Assembly (NCBI GenBank): GCA_946122785.1
Contig: CAMGYJ010000003.1
Coordinates: 27,297,811-27,361,810 of the forward strand
Direction: 5' to 3'
Origin: Linum tenue
Lineage: Eukaryota; Streptophyta; Magnoliopsida; Malpighiales; Linaceae
DNA: 64,000 bases
The notes below the pieces were generated by a model. That model saw only the letters and a list, made by a program, of their open reading frames with translations, was not told the origin of the DNA and did no database searches. This document shows, piece by piece, positions 34,782 through 49,950 of this stretch (positions within the stretch are counted from its first letter, which is position 1; each line of letters opens with the position of its first letter). A program made the translations under genes and the position numbers.

Positions 34782-35240
34782 TGTTAGAAACCCGGTTTCC
34801 AGCTATTTTGAGGGGTTTGGACTCATTTGCCGGTTTATGATTGTTTTGAGAACCTCTGGTGTTATTTGTGGGTATTTTCATATTATTGGGGTATTACCGC
34901 TTATTAGGAGACTATCGGGTAGTTATAGGAAATTTATCGGACTATATATTCTGTAATCGTGGGATTAGTAGGGTAAGCACTTACAGAACAAGAATTCCCT
35001 TTACCTAATCTCTCTCTCTCTCTCTCTCCCTACTCGGCAACTCTCTCCCTCTTTCCTCCCTTGCTGACGTCGACCCCTACCCTAGGGAAGTCGACCCTCT
35101 TCTTTTTCTCACCAAATCACCCCTTCCCAAACCCTAATTCTCACACTCCTAATTCCTAAATCCCATATAGCCCGTGATTATCTATCGATCTCTAGATTAG
35201 TGAATCCTTGATGTGCACGCCTAGATCAAGGTTTCTAACA
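34782..35240 (+). repeat. 3' LTR of the gag-only Ty3-type element
   Basis: Similar to 32272-32738 with scattered substitutions and a shorter (CT)n run, indicating an older insertion than the element at 1476-7298. Confidence 0.9.
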
Positions 35241-35339
35241 TGTCCATTAGCAAACAATAGATTTGTGTCAAGTCCTTGATGTTTGAAATTTGGGTGACAT
35301 ATCCATCACCCAAATCCCACATGCAAACGATACCAAAGT

Positions 35340-35667
35340 TTTGTATTTAAAATACAACACTTGACATAAAATTCCTTTGAGATGCCTTAATACTCTAAAT
35401 GCTACCTGAAAATGTGGTTCTCGTGGCCGTACTTGATATTGACTCAAAATTTGAACAAAATATGCAATATCAGACCTAGTAATTGTTAGGTGGTGAAGTA
35501 TCCAATAATCTCTTGTAGCAACCAGGATCCTTCAGCCAAGCACCTTCAATTGGATTAAGTTTGACCTTACAATCAATGTGACTCTTGCCACTCCTGGATT
35601 CCAAGAAACCGTTTCTTCTAACTAAATTTGGGTCTCCTCTCAAGATGGCGAATTTATTAGCATGCGT
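35340..35667 (-). pseudogene. Ty1/copia RNase H fragment
   Basis: Read on the - strand there is VKLNPIEGAWLKDPGCYKRL, then after a frameshift LTITRSDIAYFVQILSQY and VAFRVLRHLKGILCQ. These are the conserved blocks before and at the start of copia RNase H. It is cut on its upstream side by the hAT element at 35676. Confidence 0.75.
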
Positions 35668-35675
35668 GATGAATC

Positions 35676-36376
35676 TATGGTTGGGAATCCATACCAAACT
35701 GTATGGAAAAATCACGATCTAGACCATATCGTACGGTTTGGTCCGGACCGTGAGACAAGAACATGGTCTGATTTGGTTTGGGGTTTTCCCCTTTAGTGTA
35801 CAGTCTGAACGGTCTGGATAGTGAAAACCAACATTTAACCATGATAGACCGTGATCCACTACCCACTACTCCAAATCAAAATAACAGTAAATTTCCATTT
35901 CTCAATGTCGTCGTAGTGGGGAATGAATGTGAAAATTTTTCAGACCACCCGGGAGAGGGAGAGAAGCGATAACACAAAGAAGAAGAGGGAGACAAAGTTA
36001 TTTGTTGTGCATTTCATTTTAAGTGGTTACCGGAGTGGAAGTAAGAGATTGAGAAAGTAAACTTCTCCCCTCATATTTCTTTGTGGGTGGATTACGTTCA
36101 CTAAATTTTTGTTTCACTAGTATATTGGGCACTGAACTTTTTATTGATATCGAGGAGGATCGGAGGGTTGAAGAAGAGTAAAGTTTTGTTGAGCATGTTC
36201 TGCTTGGTCTAGATTGGGGAAGAAGAGTAAAGTTTTGTTGAACATGTTCTGCTTGGTCTAGATTGTACTGGACCGCACCGTACATGCTTAATAAGGTCTG
36301 GACCGTATAGTATATGGTTTGGTCCATGGTATGTGTTCTAACATGTTGGTCTAGACCGCACCTTTTCCCATCCCTA
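35676..36376. mobile_element. hAT-type element, 701 bp
   Basis: The ends are TATGGTTGGGAA and the complement of TAGGGATGGGAA, with a perfect 8-bp duplication GATGAATC at 35668-35675 and 36377-36384. Subterminal GGTCTAGACC-like and GGTCCGGACC-like motifs are present. A 49-bp unit is duplicated in tandem at 36170-36266. There is no transposase. Confidence 0.85.
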
Positions 36377-36384
36377 GATGAATC

Positions 36385-37229
36385 GATTCACTAGTTTCCC
36401 CTTCCGTTCTCCCTGGGTGGTATGTTCTGCCTCTTGGTCGGCATAGATGGATGGATGGCAGTGTCTGATCCGGTTGGCCGCAAAAACAACTCTTCGCTCT
36501 TGGGGTTTGGGTTCTTCTGATAGCCTTGACCAAGACTTAGCGCCAAAGCTCCCCCAGCCTTTTCAGCTCAGAGCAATTCGATCCTCAATCCTAACCACTC
36601 CATGTAATCCACACTTGAGATTCTCTGAGTTGAGCGTCTTCTAGCGACTCACAGAAGGCGTCTTATGGCATTGTATTCAATCAACATAGTCTTAGTCGAT
36701 CGGATGAACTGATGGAGCTTGGTGATATTTCGATTGGTTGATTGCAAGAGAGCTTTTGTTGTTTTCTGTTTTTTGTTCAAGTATTCCATATCCATGATGG
36801 ATTGACTCTTTTTGTGTTTTGTGTTGTACTTATTGTACTTCGGAAGCATGGATTGATTAAATGTTTGTTTGACTTTGTCTGACCTTGATCTAATCTATCA
36901 TGCAACATGTAATACAAATTAATTTCTTTGTAAAAAAAATAAATTCTATTTCCCTTCACGAGAAACGAAGCGGCAAGCACTGCAAACTAGTGGCATAAGG
37001 AAATGCAATGAGTTCTTAGGCAACAACGACGGTACCAACCTCAACTTTTTTTATATATATAATAATATCTGTGACTTTTATTAATGGGCTAAAGCATCAG
37101 AATCCAAATCAGCAAGAAGGAAAATGGGCGGTCTACCAACCCATTCTTTCTAAGAGTCCCAGTTACAATTTATGTGGCCTGCCCTATTACAGGGTCGTTT
37201 GGCAAACTGCCACCTCACAGCTTCTTCCT
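36385..37229. other. Intergenic DNA
   Basis: No gene seen. An A-run near 36932 following a TAATCTATCATGC context could be the 3' end of an old retrocopy, but nothing identifies it. Confidence 0.3.
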
Positions 37230-37690
37230 TCAGTTCCTTTACCACCGCTCCTGCTTCAAGTCGATTCATTTCCTCCCCCCCCCCCCCCATCAGCTTGTAG
37301 ATGGTCGTTTGGCAGTCCGATTCGATTATTGCCTAGCTCTTCCCCGATTTTTCCATCAACCGCAAGCCTAGTTCAATAGCACGGAGCTCCGCCATTTCTG
37401 CTGGCCATTGGATTCGCTCTCGTCTGACTGAAGCTCCAAGGAAGCAACCCGACGCATCTCGAGCCATGCTCCAAATCCACTCCCACTGCCAGCGAAAGAC
37501 CCCGTATCGACATTGATTTTGATCCAGCCCTCTGGTGGCCTTGTCCAGGTAACTACTGCTTCTGTACCTTTTGTGGAGGTTGCCAACTCTGGGAAACGTA
37601 GTTTTGGAGAATACCCATTACCCAACAACTTGTGGACCTCCAAACGGCTCCTCAGTTGCATCTTTAACTGACCAAGATGATTGTTTGTAC
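37230..37690 (-). pseudogene. RNase H-like (RVT_3) fragment
   Basis: On the - strand PPEGWIKINVDTGSFAGSGSGFGAW is followed, after disruption, by AELRAIELGLRLMEKSGKS, a stop and AIIESDCQTTIYKL. These are the catalytic-domain blocks of plant LINE-linked RNase H proteins. A run of 15 C at about 37267-37281 interrupts it. Confidence 0.65.
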
Positions 37691-37720
37691 TGAATATTGA
37701 TTCCACCTTGGTCAATAATG

Positions 37721-38643
37721 GGGGAAAAAATACCAAAATACATATGTTTTTAAAAAAATTCTCAAAATACACACGTTATGAATAAAATTCCCAATCTACG
37801 CATGTTTGGGCATTCACCGCGGCAAAGAAAGACGGTGATTGCATCATCGTAGCAGAGGAAGACAGTGATTGCATCACCGCTGTAGAGGAAGGTGATGAAT
37901 GCTTCACCGCGTTACCCGACCGCGGTGAAGGCCTGTCCTGCGTCCAAACTTTAAACAAACGTAACTTTGTGCTCGGTTATCCGATCGTAGCAAAAAAAAT
38001 TTATTCCGCATAACTTTTCGAGATCTTGCAAGCCGCAAACAGCCATAGGTCCCGCCTTCGTCCCGAAAAAACGTAGTTTGCTATCCCGAACGAGCCTTTT
38101 TTCGATTTCGTCAAACTTTGAACGCCCATAACTTTGTGCTCCACAATCCGAAAGTCATGAAATTTTTTTTGATTTCACATAAATTTTTATGGACTACAAT
38201 TTTTATCATAGACATAATTTCGGAATGTACCCGGATTCCTGAAAAGGGAAGGTAAAGTTATTCCCAAAACCCTGTATATCCAAAAATAATTCATTTTTTC
38301 AAAATTCTCTCCATCAAAAAATTGTGGTCCTTAAAAAGTTATGTGAAATCAAAAAAAATTTCATGACTTTCGGATTGCGGAGCACAAAGTTATGATCGTT
38401 CAAAGTTTCGACGCAGGTCAGGCCTTCACCGCGACTATGTAACGCGGTGAAGCATTCACCGTCTTTCTCTACAGCGGTGATGCAAGCACTGGCCAATCAC
38501 CGCCCTCCTCTCCTGCGGTGATGCAATCACCGCCTTTCTCTGCCGCGGTGAATGCCCAAACATGCGTAGATTGAGAATTTTTTTCATAACGTGTGTATTT
38601 TGAGAAATTTTTTTAAAACATGTGTATTTTGGGATTTTTCCCC
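37721..38643. mobile_element. Long foldback element
   Basis: Almost the whole 923 bp folds on itself. 37721 onward (GGGGAAAAAATACC, TCTCAAAATACACACG, ATCTACGCATGTTTGGGC) pairs with 38643 backward over about 400 bp per arm. Each arm holds several CACCGC...GCGGTG type units spaced about 34 bp apart. The centre resembles 27730-28200. No clear target duplication is seen. Confidence 0.8.
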
Positions 38644-39353
38644 AAAACAAGCTAAGTTGCTAGTGAGCCTGAAATTCTTGTGCATCCAACCACATTAATT
38701 AAAGAATTGTGTCTGCTAATGGCGTCAATTTACAATCACGAAATTTTCTTCTCCTTCAATCTTGCTTTTGTTGCTACATTAATTTACACCAGTTCTTGAT
38801 GAATTGGCTTGGGGTTGTGGATACGTCTGGAGATCCTTTACTAACTGTATAGCTGAAGGTGTTAAGCTTTCAACTTTGTGATGTTAATTGAATGGAGTGA
38901 ATAGAGAAATGCTGAATTTCTTGTTTGTGTATGACAGTAGTCATTAGCTGTTCAGGTTTCAATGGTATTTCCTTTTCTATCGTTGGCTTGTTGCTCAAGT
39001 ATATGCATAGAGAGATCTTTTTTCGACGGCATAGAGAGATTCACAGAGGAGGCTTGGAGGGTTTGCTGGCATGTTGCATCTTCTGTGTAAATAATCAAAT
39101 TTATCATAGGAAGCCATGATGATGCTTCTTTCTAGCAGTAACAGGGTTTCATCAGTTCCTTTGTTTCCTTCTGCAGTAACTCAGAGCCAAACCTGTAAGC
39201 TTTATCACTTGAATGGAGTTTGAGACCTTCTACTACAGTCTGTTGCTTTTATATACAGTCTGTAATTATTGTCTTCTGGGTTCTTGAATGCAACAATGTG
39301 TGGTATATGACGTGGTTGTGATATGATGGAATCGTTGGCGACATTCTGAACCC
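38644..39353. other. 3' flank of the CRK gene
   Basis: No gene or element recognised; the part next to 39354 probably contains the CRK 3' UTR. Confidence 0.35.
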
Positions 39354-42014
<2,661 letters not shown>

Positions 42015-43223
42015 TGTTCTTTGTCCTTCTCACTCAGTCATCGTCTTCTCATGTTGTTAAGTCTGGGATATGGGACAAACCATGGTGGTACCGGGTACGT
42101 TATGAGTTTTCAACGGTGCGAATTTCCAGATATGACCTGCCTACCATTCTTGATTTGGATTTGTTTACTTGGAAGGAGTGATGGAATTGGGTTACTCATT
42201 CTGCTGATGTTGTACTTTATTGCTCCAAGTTGACCATGGAGGAAAATATAGAAACATACTGCATTCGCCATTCAGCGATCGAGCAGGTAGGGCCGTAGGG
42301 CGGCTTTAGTAAAAGTAAACGTTGTCCGCGTCATTCTTCTTTTAATGTTCGCCGTATTCGATTGGATAGAAAACAGAGTGACAGAGATAGTTCAAACAAA
42401 TACAGCAGGAAACAGATATGCATATATCATTCATACCATATCATGGAAAATCGGTCATGGTATCTTGTTAATGACCAATATGATCATTATATTCCCAAAT
42501 TTTAAGGATGTTCTACTATCACTTAAATATTTTTTTTCTTATCATAAACTATTATCGGAGGTTGAATAATCATATTTCCAAATTTTACATGCATGTATCC
42601 GCCGCTGGCTGTGAACAAAATTCACCAAAATGGTTCGACTTATTTACCTCCACGATCGCTATCACAGGCAAACTTAGAAAAGCAAAGAGCTTATAGGGAG
42701 AGAGTGAGAAGGCATAGGAGGTTGCCTTGGATGATGATGTCTGGGATGCTGGGTTGGCCATGCTCGCACTTCTCGAAACTCATGTAATTTGTAAACAAGA
42801 AACTTGTGTGCAGAGTAACAAGGAAAGAAATTGTAGAGTAACTCTGGTTTCAAACCGCTACTTGTCAGTTTGTCATTTCAATGCAACTATAAGCCAGTGA
42901 TTGGTACCACATTATAACCAAGGTCGAGCCAACTCCTTTCTTCAACATTTTGACCAACATTGTAAACACCTAAAGACCAGACTACTGAGTAACTGATAAA
43001 TGGGAAGTTAAAAGGCTGCAACTCATTCATTCCATCTCAGTGGATGCTAAAACTCTGACCATGTATTGGCAGCCGGAAGAAGCCTAGTTCGAGGTTCCTA
43101 ATAAGATACAAGTCAACTAGTTTAGAGTAGGATGTAGATGCACTTACTCCTCGACCCAAAATGGGACAGGTCTGTCTACCGTTGTTATAAGTCCAAGCTC
43201 TGCGGCACAACTGAAACTTACAT
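42015..43223. other. Spacer between the two receptor-kinase genes
   Basis: It contains the CRK promoter (right of 42015) and the 3' end of the lectin kinase gene. No ORF or element is recognised. Confidence 0.4.
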
Positions 43224-46185
43224 TTAAACAGAGGATTGATGGCCTAACTGCTGTAGCTGGTGAACAACGTGAGACATTCTAGGCCGCATGGATGGTACAT
43301 GTTGCGTACAAGCATACACGAGGTCCACAACCTTCTGAATGGTACCGGCTTCTGGAACCTCCGAAGAAGAAGATAGAAACACATGGGGATCTAGGAGCTC
43401 AGGGTAGTGGTTTGCTTGTACTAAAGGCGTGGCCCACTCAAATATGCTTTGCCAACCCACCGAATCAACTGCCTGTGCAGGTCGACGCCCTGTGACTATT
43501 TCCAGCAGTAGCACCCCAAAACTGTAGACGTCGCTCTTCGTTGTAAGCTCGTTCTGGTAGACAAATTCTGGAGCAAGATATCCATATGTGCCACCAGCCA
43601 TCACTGTTCTCTCCTGCATTCCTTCCCATGGAACAAACTTTGACAGACCGACACCCATTAGGTGGGCACCAAACTCCTCGTCAAGCAGCACGTTACTGGC
43701 TCGGATGTCTCTATGCACAACATGTGGCTTCACCTTGTCGTGCAAAAACCTAGTTGATACAAAAGCAGAATGAAAGGTTAAATTTGTCAATAAAACATGG
43801 AAGGACAATGCCTGGAAACCTACGGAAGAACCAATTAGATAGGTGCAAGTTAATAGCAAGCTTCTAGCAATTTCTGCGGGTGGTGCCTAGTACCTCTAGT
43901 TGATCAAATGACAAATTTCTAAATCGAATACTCCAATTTCTAACTTCACACTTTTAGAATTCAATTTTGAATTGACATGGTGTTTTCTCTACTTCCAATT
44001 CTACCACTTATTCTCCATAAGACTACAAAGGTTGTGAGACCATATTAGTCATTTCACACTTAACTCACATATTTTAGTGACAGCATCAATTGTAAAAGTC
44101 AAGAAATCCACCTAATCATTTCACGATCATTTACTTACTCGAAGTAATTGTTTCACAAATACGGACTCCGATTGCTACTATTTACTTCAGCTTATAACTT
44201 CTCCTATTGGCTTGGGTATTCAAGAAATAAAGTCCAAATGGTCGAACTTACGCAATTCCTTGAGCAAGAGTTGTAGCAATTTTCATCCTCATATTCCAAT
44301 CCAAGCATCTGCCTCCCCTCGGCATGTGGTGTAACCACCTATCCAGGGGGCCATTAACAATGAACTCATAAACAATGAAGCGATCCCCATGGTCATAGCA
44401 GCAACCTTTGATTGACACCAGGTTTGGATGATGAAGTCTTGCAGCCCTTCCAATTTCAGAATAGAACTCCTTCTTCCTCTGGAAACTAGACCTCTTCAAC
44501 CTCTTGACTGCCAACTTGGATCCATCCGGCAAAAGGCCGCTATATGTTCCACCAGTTTTCGCATCACCATGAAGACGATTCCCCTCACTAAAATTCTTAG
44601 TTAGAGACCGAAGTTCCTCTTTAGTGTAGACTTTCCATGATGGAGGAACTAATGCGGAGGCAGCTGGATTAGAAACTTTCCGTGACTTTCTACTTTTCTT
44701 GCTGCGCCGATATACAAGGAGCCAAATCACAACAGCCAGTGTGGCAGTGAGGATTAGTCCACTGACAACTGCAAGAATGATGAGATACTCCCTGTGGCAG
44801 TGCATGTGGTAACATTTCTTCTCTGTAAAGCAGTACAGATGAACACAAAAAGAGAAGCATATCAATGATTTGTTTTTGGATGCATTGAATCTAGAGTTCA
44901 AAAATTGATTTGGTGTTTTGAGTGTAAGCTTATTAAGACCACGAGATAACAAACATTGTGAAGAATGCTAGTGGTGATAACAGGAGAAATGTGATTGAGA
45001 ATAGTTCAGTAAGTGTCGAGTAAAAACATACCAGAGTCCACCATACAAATAGAAGCACGAGATGCATCGCATCTCTCTCCCATAACAGGAGTACTTCCAT
45101 TCGTCAGCAGGGTACATGAATCAATCGCAGGATCTTTGTGGCATGATGCATTGCTACAGTGTGAAGGGAATATCACTGCACCAAATAATGAACGGTTCCA
45201 ATGGGTTGTATTATCTGACCACTTCCATGTAAATCCAAAACTAGAATTTGTTCCTTTTCCACCAACCCAACAGCCATCGGTACTTTGGCCACACAACCCT
45301 AGAGCAAACTCAAGATCTCGATATGATGCCAGCGCTGCTAAGTTTCCTCCATGGCCTTCGCACCAACTTTCTGATTCCTCCCATGACTTTAAATCTCGGA
45401 TGTACTTGAAGCACTTAGTTCTATTCATGTTGGTGTTCCAGCCAGATGGACACCAACCTGCCAACAAGAAAATATTACCAATCATATCAGTTTAAAGAAA
45501 GTAGCTAGAGGGGGGTTTTCTCTAACAGGCCAGTCTTCCCTATTTCAGCAAAATCAGACTGGGAAGGGGGATGCAAACCTACTCTATGTACATTGTAATC
45601 ATTACCATCAGTGTTAAGCCAGAATTCCTACTTTGACAATTTCCACTATCCATTTCTGAGATGCATTTGCTAATTGATGAAGAGAAGCAACAGATAATTA
45701 ATATTTCCTAATGTAAGACTTGAGCAGTCTATCCCCTGAACAAAACACAATCTTTGATACTTACTACACAAGTAATGGAGAACACATGAAGGAATACTCG
45801 GAGGAAGAGAACATTGGTGTTCCCTGCCTTAAACCCTAGATTAGAGGAGTTAGAATAATCGGAGTACGTTTTGCTTCTAGGATAGAGGAGCTGCCATAAA
45901 ATTATCAAAGAGGGTTGGCGCATACCTCTGCCTACTTTAGTGCCTCCATTCGATGAATCCAATGGTTGACCTCCAACTGTCTGGTTATGTATCTGGACCT
46001 CCACAATCAAACATTTCCATATCAAGATATGCCAAAGACAACAAACAGATTGCGATTGAAGCGAAGAACAATATAAAGAAGCAGCCATGCGGCAAATCTC
46101 TCACCCCTTGGGATGCCGCAGCTTCGAAAACAGCACAGAGAGCGAAAATAGCCGAGAAATGCAGACCCCAAAGACCCATCTCCAT
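43224..46185 (-). CDS. C-type lectin receptor-like kinase (At1g52310 type)
   Basis: This is the receptor kinase with an extracellular C-type lectin domain that plants usually hold as a single gene. Five exons in phase: 46185-46105, 45980-45926, 45457-45032, 44822-44252 and 43749-43224 (TAA), giving 552 residues. The signal peptide starts at the ATG before GLWGLHFSAIF. A linker (exon 2) precedes the lectin domain from about residue 47 (WCPSGW...WEESESWC...GCWVG...WKWSDNT...ICM). A membrane helix lies near 200-226, then the kinase-like domain. The Gly loop is poor (GDAKTGGTYSG). AVKRLK and HRDIRASN (390-397) are present, but the DFG position reads MGV (409-411), so the Mg-binding Asp is absent and it is probably a pseudokinase. 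Exon 2 is my least certain exon; it was chosen because it alone restores phase. Confidence 0.92.
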
Positions 46186-46599
46186 CAGCAGCACTTCAAA
46201 CACTAGCCGCCATGCACCCGAAACCACAAGCTAGTACCTCACTTACAGCTAGCAAGAAAATTGGCAAGTCGAACGCTTCGGCACAAGAGCAAGGAAAAGC
46301 AAAAACTTAGCCCTTCTCTAGTTCTCTTTCATTGAAGGAAACTTCGAATTTCAGCAGTATGCAGAGGATGAAAAGATTCTAAACTTGGAAAATTTCAGCA
46401 GTGACCTAAGGTATGGACCATCGAAAGTGGCCTATGCAACTGAACGGAGAGATAGAGAGAGCTATGCCGCGCTTGAAATTTCCATGGAGAGCCTCACATT
46501 TCTCTCGTCGTCGCCATTTTCTTCGTCCTCGTCTTCTTCTTCTTCCCCAGGCAGAGCAAGCAGAAGCGCGAGTCGGTCAATTAATGACTTCTGCGGATG

Positions 46600-47000
46600 T
46601 TAGGTAGTGTGAGCGGTGTTGGACCGTAAAGTTATAATTGCGGGCCCAGCTTAGCCCGGCCCATCTTTATTTTCTCCGATGCAATTTATGGTGCGCTGGT
46701 AAAAGATTCAGAAGGCCCACGTATTTAAATCCGTGGTAAGTCGAGTTTTGATTTAAATTGGTCTCAACTTGTTTATAAACGAGCTCGAGCTCGTGTTTAG
46801 CTTGTTTAAAAAATTATTGTTTGTGTTTGACTTGAGTTTGGCTCGTTAATGAGCTCACAAACTTTACTCAAAGTCGGTTCATCAATTAGCTTGCGAGATC
46901 GGCTCTAACTGAGGTATCATATAATTTAGTTAATAATTTATAAGTGTTCATATCAAGTTATTTAATAGTCGTATATGAGTAATCTATGATGCATAATTTC
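46600..47000. other. Upstream flank of the lectin kinase and TE edge
   Basis: CTCGAGCTCGTG-like and GGCTCGTTAATGAGCTC motifs around 46780-46860 look like subterminal repeats of a hAT-like element, but no second end or duplication was found. Confidence 0.3.
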
Positions 47001-48060
47001 TCTTTAAATTATAAATGAGGCATATATGTTCAAATTCTTAAACATCATATGTGGTGACTAGTGAGATATAAAATCTAACAAACCTATGAAACATAAGCAA
47101 GCCAATGATAAAGTGATGTAGAAAACAAGTTATAACCCTAGAGATGTCTAAGTTCATATTCCAAAAGACTTTTTGATGGTAGCTACTCAAAACTAAATGC
47201 CCAAGTGATTAGAAGAAATAACATAAAGTAAAAACAATGGGTTGAGGTTCCCTAATGAATTCAAATAGCACACTAAAAGAGAGCAAAAGTAAGTGATGCA
47301 AATGGTGAAAGTAAAGCAAGTAAGAAACAGTTGTTTAGGAAGTATCATCTAGATCAGTATACATGCTTTCTCTTTGATAAGATGGATATACGCATCGATG
47401 CTAAGATAGCATCATATCCCTTCCACTATGACCATTCCCTATCCATGAATGTGCCTCTTGCGATAGAGATTTAACTAGCTAATGCATGTTTTCGCTTCAT
47501 GCTATCAGCTAATTAATGGAATGTAAGGAAGTAAGGATAGAGGGTATTGGGGATCTTAACACATCAATCATCATCATCATTCGACTACCAGAGAGTTGTA
47601 CTTCCCGTCCATACACGCCTAACAATGATGCCTACTAAACAATTGTAGTTTCCTAGACTCCCGTGGTAGTAGTATAATCAACACACACAGTAATGCATCA
47701 TAAAAGATAACAAGCATATTAAGAACTAGACTGTCGATGCTCTAAGAAGGATCATCGATGCTCTAGAGCATCTCAATAATTCATGGAAAGCAATAGAATA
47801 CACATAATAGAATCAGCACCCCAAACAACAACGGATTTAGCTACCCATGTGAGATTGAGGGAGAAGCATTGATGGAATCGTTCTCTCCTTAATCTTACAG
47901 AGCTTCAATTGGTTTTAGGGTAAAACGTTTTCTTTCTAATTGAAGTTGAGGATGTGTTTATAGTACAAGAACGAGGGGTTTTCTAGTCTTTTTCCTTTTA
48001 AAGTTGGTCAAATCCTTCCTCATCCAACTTGAAGTCAGTTTCATTCAACTTGTGGACGAA
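47000..48060 (-). mobile_element. LTR fragment, reverse orientation
   Basis: Read on the - strand it has a TATAAACAC core-promoter-like site (complement at about 47957-47965) followed by a long non-coding stretch. That stretch includes GTTAGGCGTGTATGGACGGG, which resembles TTTTAGGCGTGTATGGAGG at 16952-16970 in the decayed LTR. The edges are undefined. Confidence 0.45.
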
Positions 48061-48299
48061 GTAGCTTGCTGGGGAAGCTTCTTGGAGGATTAGGGTTTGA
48101 GTGGCGATATATCAGCGGTTGGGGCCGTCGCTTATTTTCTTCATGGGCTGAACTCCTTAGCTCATGGACTATATCTCCTCGTGATTTGGAATTTTGGATG
48201 AGTCTTGTCCATGTTTCTTCCAGTGGTGGTTGGACCCGATGTTGGGCTGCCGCTGGTCAAGTCTTCCTCTATTAGGCTCATATAGTGATTCAGGTCTAA

Positions 48300-49950
48300 T
48301 TGTACACATTCTACCACTCATTTTTTTTATAGTTTGACCTTGCTTTTCATCGTCTCTCAACTTATTTTATGCTAGGTTGTGCTATCTTTTATACATTTTA
48401 GGTCCTAGCATGTGTGGGAAGGTTAAGTACGAGTTTCGGGACGATTGGAGTTGATAAAGCGCCAAAAATTGAAGTAAAGTGAAGAACAGTCAAAGGTCAA
48501 AAATTGAAGTAAAGTGAAGAATAGTCAAATGAGGCTTGACTGTGACAAGTTCCAGAACACTTGGCGCACCTCACTGGACCCCGAGTGTTTCACGGTCGAC
48601 TGACCGTGAAAATCATCCCCAAGCCATGATGTTGGACCAAAACGGCGTCAATGACCTGCATTTGGGTCCGATGTCACGGTTTGTGTTTAAACATCACGGC
48701 CGTGAACAGTGACCGTGAAAAGCGACTATCGGGTTGTATAAATAGAAGCCTGCTGAGAGAGAGAAAGAGGGCTTTTTGGAGAGTTTTAGTTTTCAAAATA
48801 ATGGAGGGTTTCTAGTGAGAGATTAGGATTTCCTCTTCCTATTCTAGAGAGAGAAAGTACCATTCAAAGGAGGAAGAAGGAGACTTGGGCTTGACCTAAG
48901 CTAGAGGATTGAAGGTTTCTTCTTCTCAAGGGAGATTCAAGCAACAAGAAAGGAAGATAGTCATCTCTTCATGGTTCTTTCTCTCCTTTTTGTTGTTTTC
49001 CCTTGCCTAGCTATGGAATAGCCTACCTACTCACTTTGGTATTGTGAATCCTAGTCTAGATGTGTGTTAGGATATAAGAACATGACTATATTGTGTTGAT
49101 TGTGTGTTTTATATAATATTTTAGGTATTAATCATGAATGATTGAGTGTTGCTTTCATTATCTCATTATTGGTCAAATTAACCTAGAAGGTGGAAATCCC
49201 TCTTTGGCCCATAGGGAGCTTGATCTCCTAGCCACTTGGGTAACCCCTTTTGGGTCGATCTAGGGCCAAAATCTCAAGTATCGGAGTAGTACCATGATCC
49301 CATTATGACTGGTCGCTCTCTGCCGTCCGGATTAAACTCCGAGGGTTAGGTTTTGCAATATTTAGTTGATTAGTTAAGAGACCTAGATTGTCTAGCCTAC
49401 TGTTGTCATCCTTAGTCGAAAGGTTAAGAGAGTTAGTCTACTAACTTAATGCAACAATCCTTAATTGGTCAACTAAGAGAGTTAGGGTTTCCTTGGGTTG
49501 TTCGATTAAGAGAGCTAGGTTCGCTAGCTTATTGTAGCAATCCTTGATTGATCGACTAGGAGGGTTTGTTCCTAGCTTGTTACACTCACCTCGCGGTATA
49601 TAAACACATCCTTCAGACTAGGGTTTCGTTCATCGATTCTTAACACGTGACTAGGGTTTCGTTAATTGTTACTCTCATATAGAATTCTCCTCGTTTTACT
49701 TTCCTTGCTTGTTTTCATTTGTAGTTTCTTTAGCTTTAAATAACCAAAACCGTTTTGCTAGATAACAACCTAAGCGATTGAAGTAGGGGTACATGGACCG
49801 GCTCTGGTTTGATAATTAAAACATACTTGCCCTATACTACACTCGACTAGAGTTTATACTTGAGCTCTAGTCGGGATTAATTCGCAATGTATCCGTGGCG
49901 AGCCATATAGCACTTCTAGTAGACTTCTCCGTCATTGGACCTCATCTTTA
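48300..49950 (+). mobile_element. LTR fragment (CACGGTC-palindrome family)
   Basis: It shares GGTCCTAGCA(C/T)(A/G)TGTGGGAAGG and CGGGACGATTGGA with 60230-60340 (reverse), and the overall layout with 60780-61915. A 34-35 bp unit is duplicated at 48466-48534. Several CACGGTC...GACCGTG palindromes precede a TATAAATA box (about 48737). The U5 end (GCTAGATAAC, then an ACTTGAG context) resembles the end of the LTR at 1476-2804. No primer site or internal region follows. Confidence 0.6.

Larger units (their letters stand above)
32272..35240 (+). mobile_element. Decayed gag-only Ty3-type LTR retrotransposon
   Basis: LTRs 32272-32738 and 34782-35240 (467 and 459 bp) both start TGTTAGAAACCCGG and end CAAGGTTT(C/T)(C/T)AACA. 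The flanking 5 bp are TGTCT and TGTCC, an imperfect target duplication. The primer site is TGTTATCAGAGCC (initiator tRNA-Met type, one mismatch) at 32740-32752. A purine tract AAGGGGATGGAT precedes the 3' LTR. The interior (2.0 kb) is only gag; pol is missing. Confidence 0.9.

Noticed and set aside
32040..35345. A MITE split by the Ty3-type element (flanks with TTCGTTTGC / GCAAACGA)
   Set aside because: The inverted match is too short and no target duplication was found outside it.
45013..45495. 160-codon plus-strand ORF
   Set aside because: Exactly opposite the lectin-domain exon; shadow of that exon.
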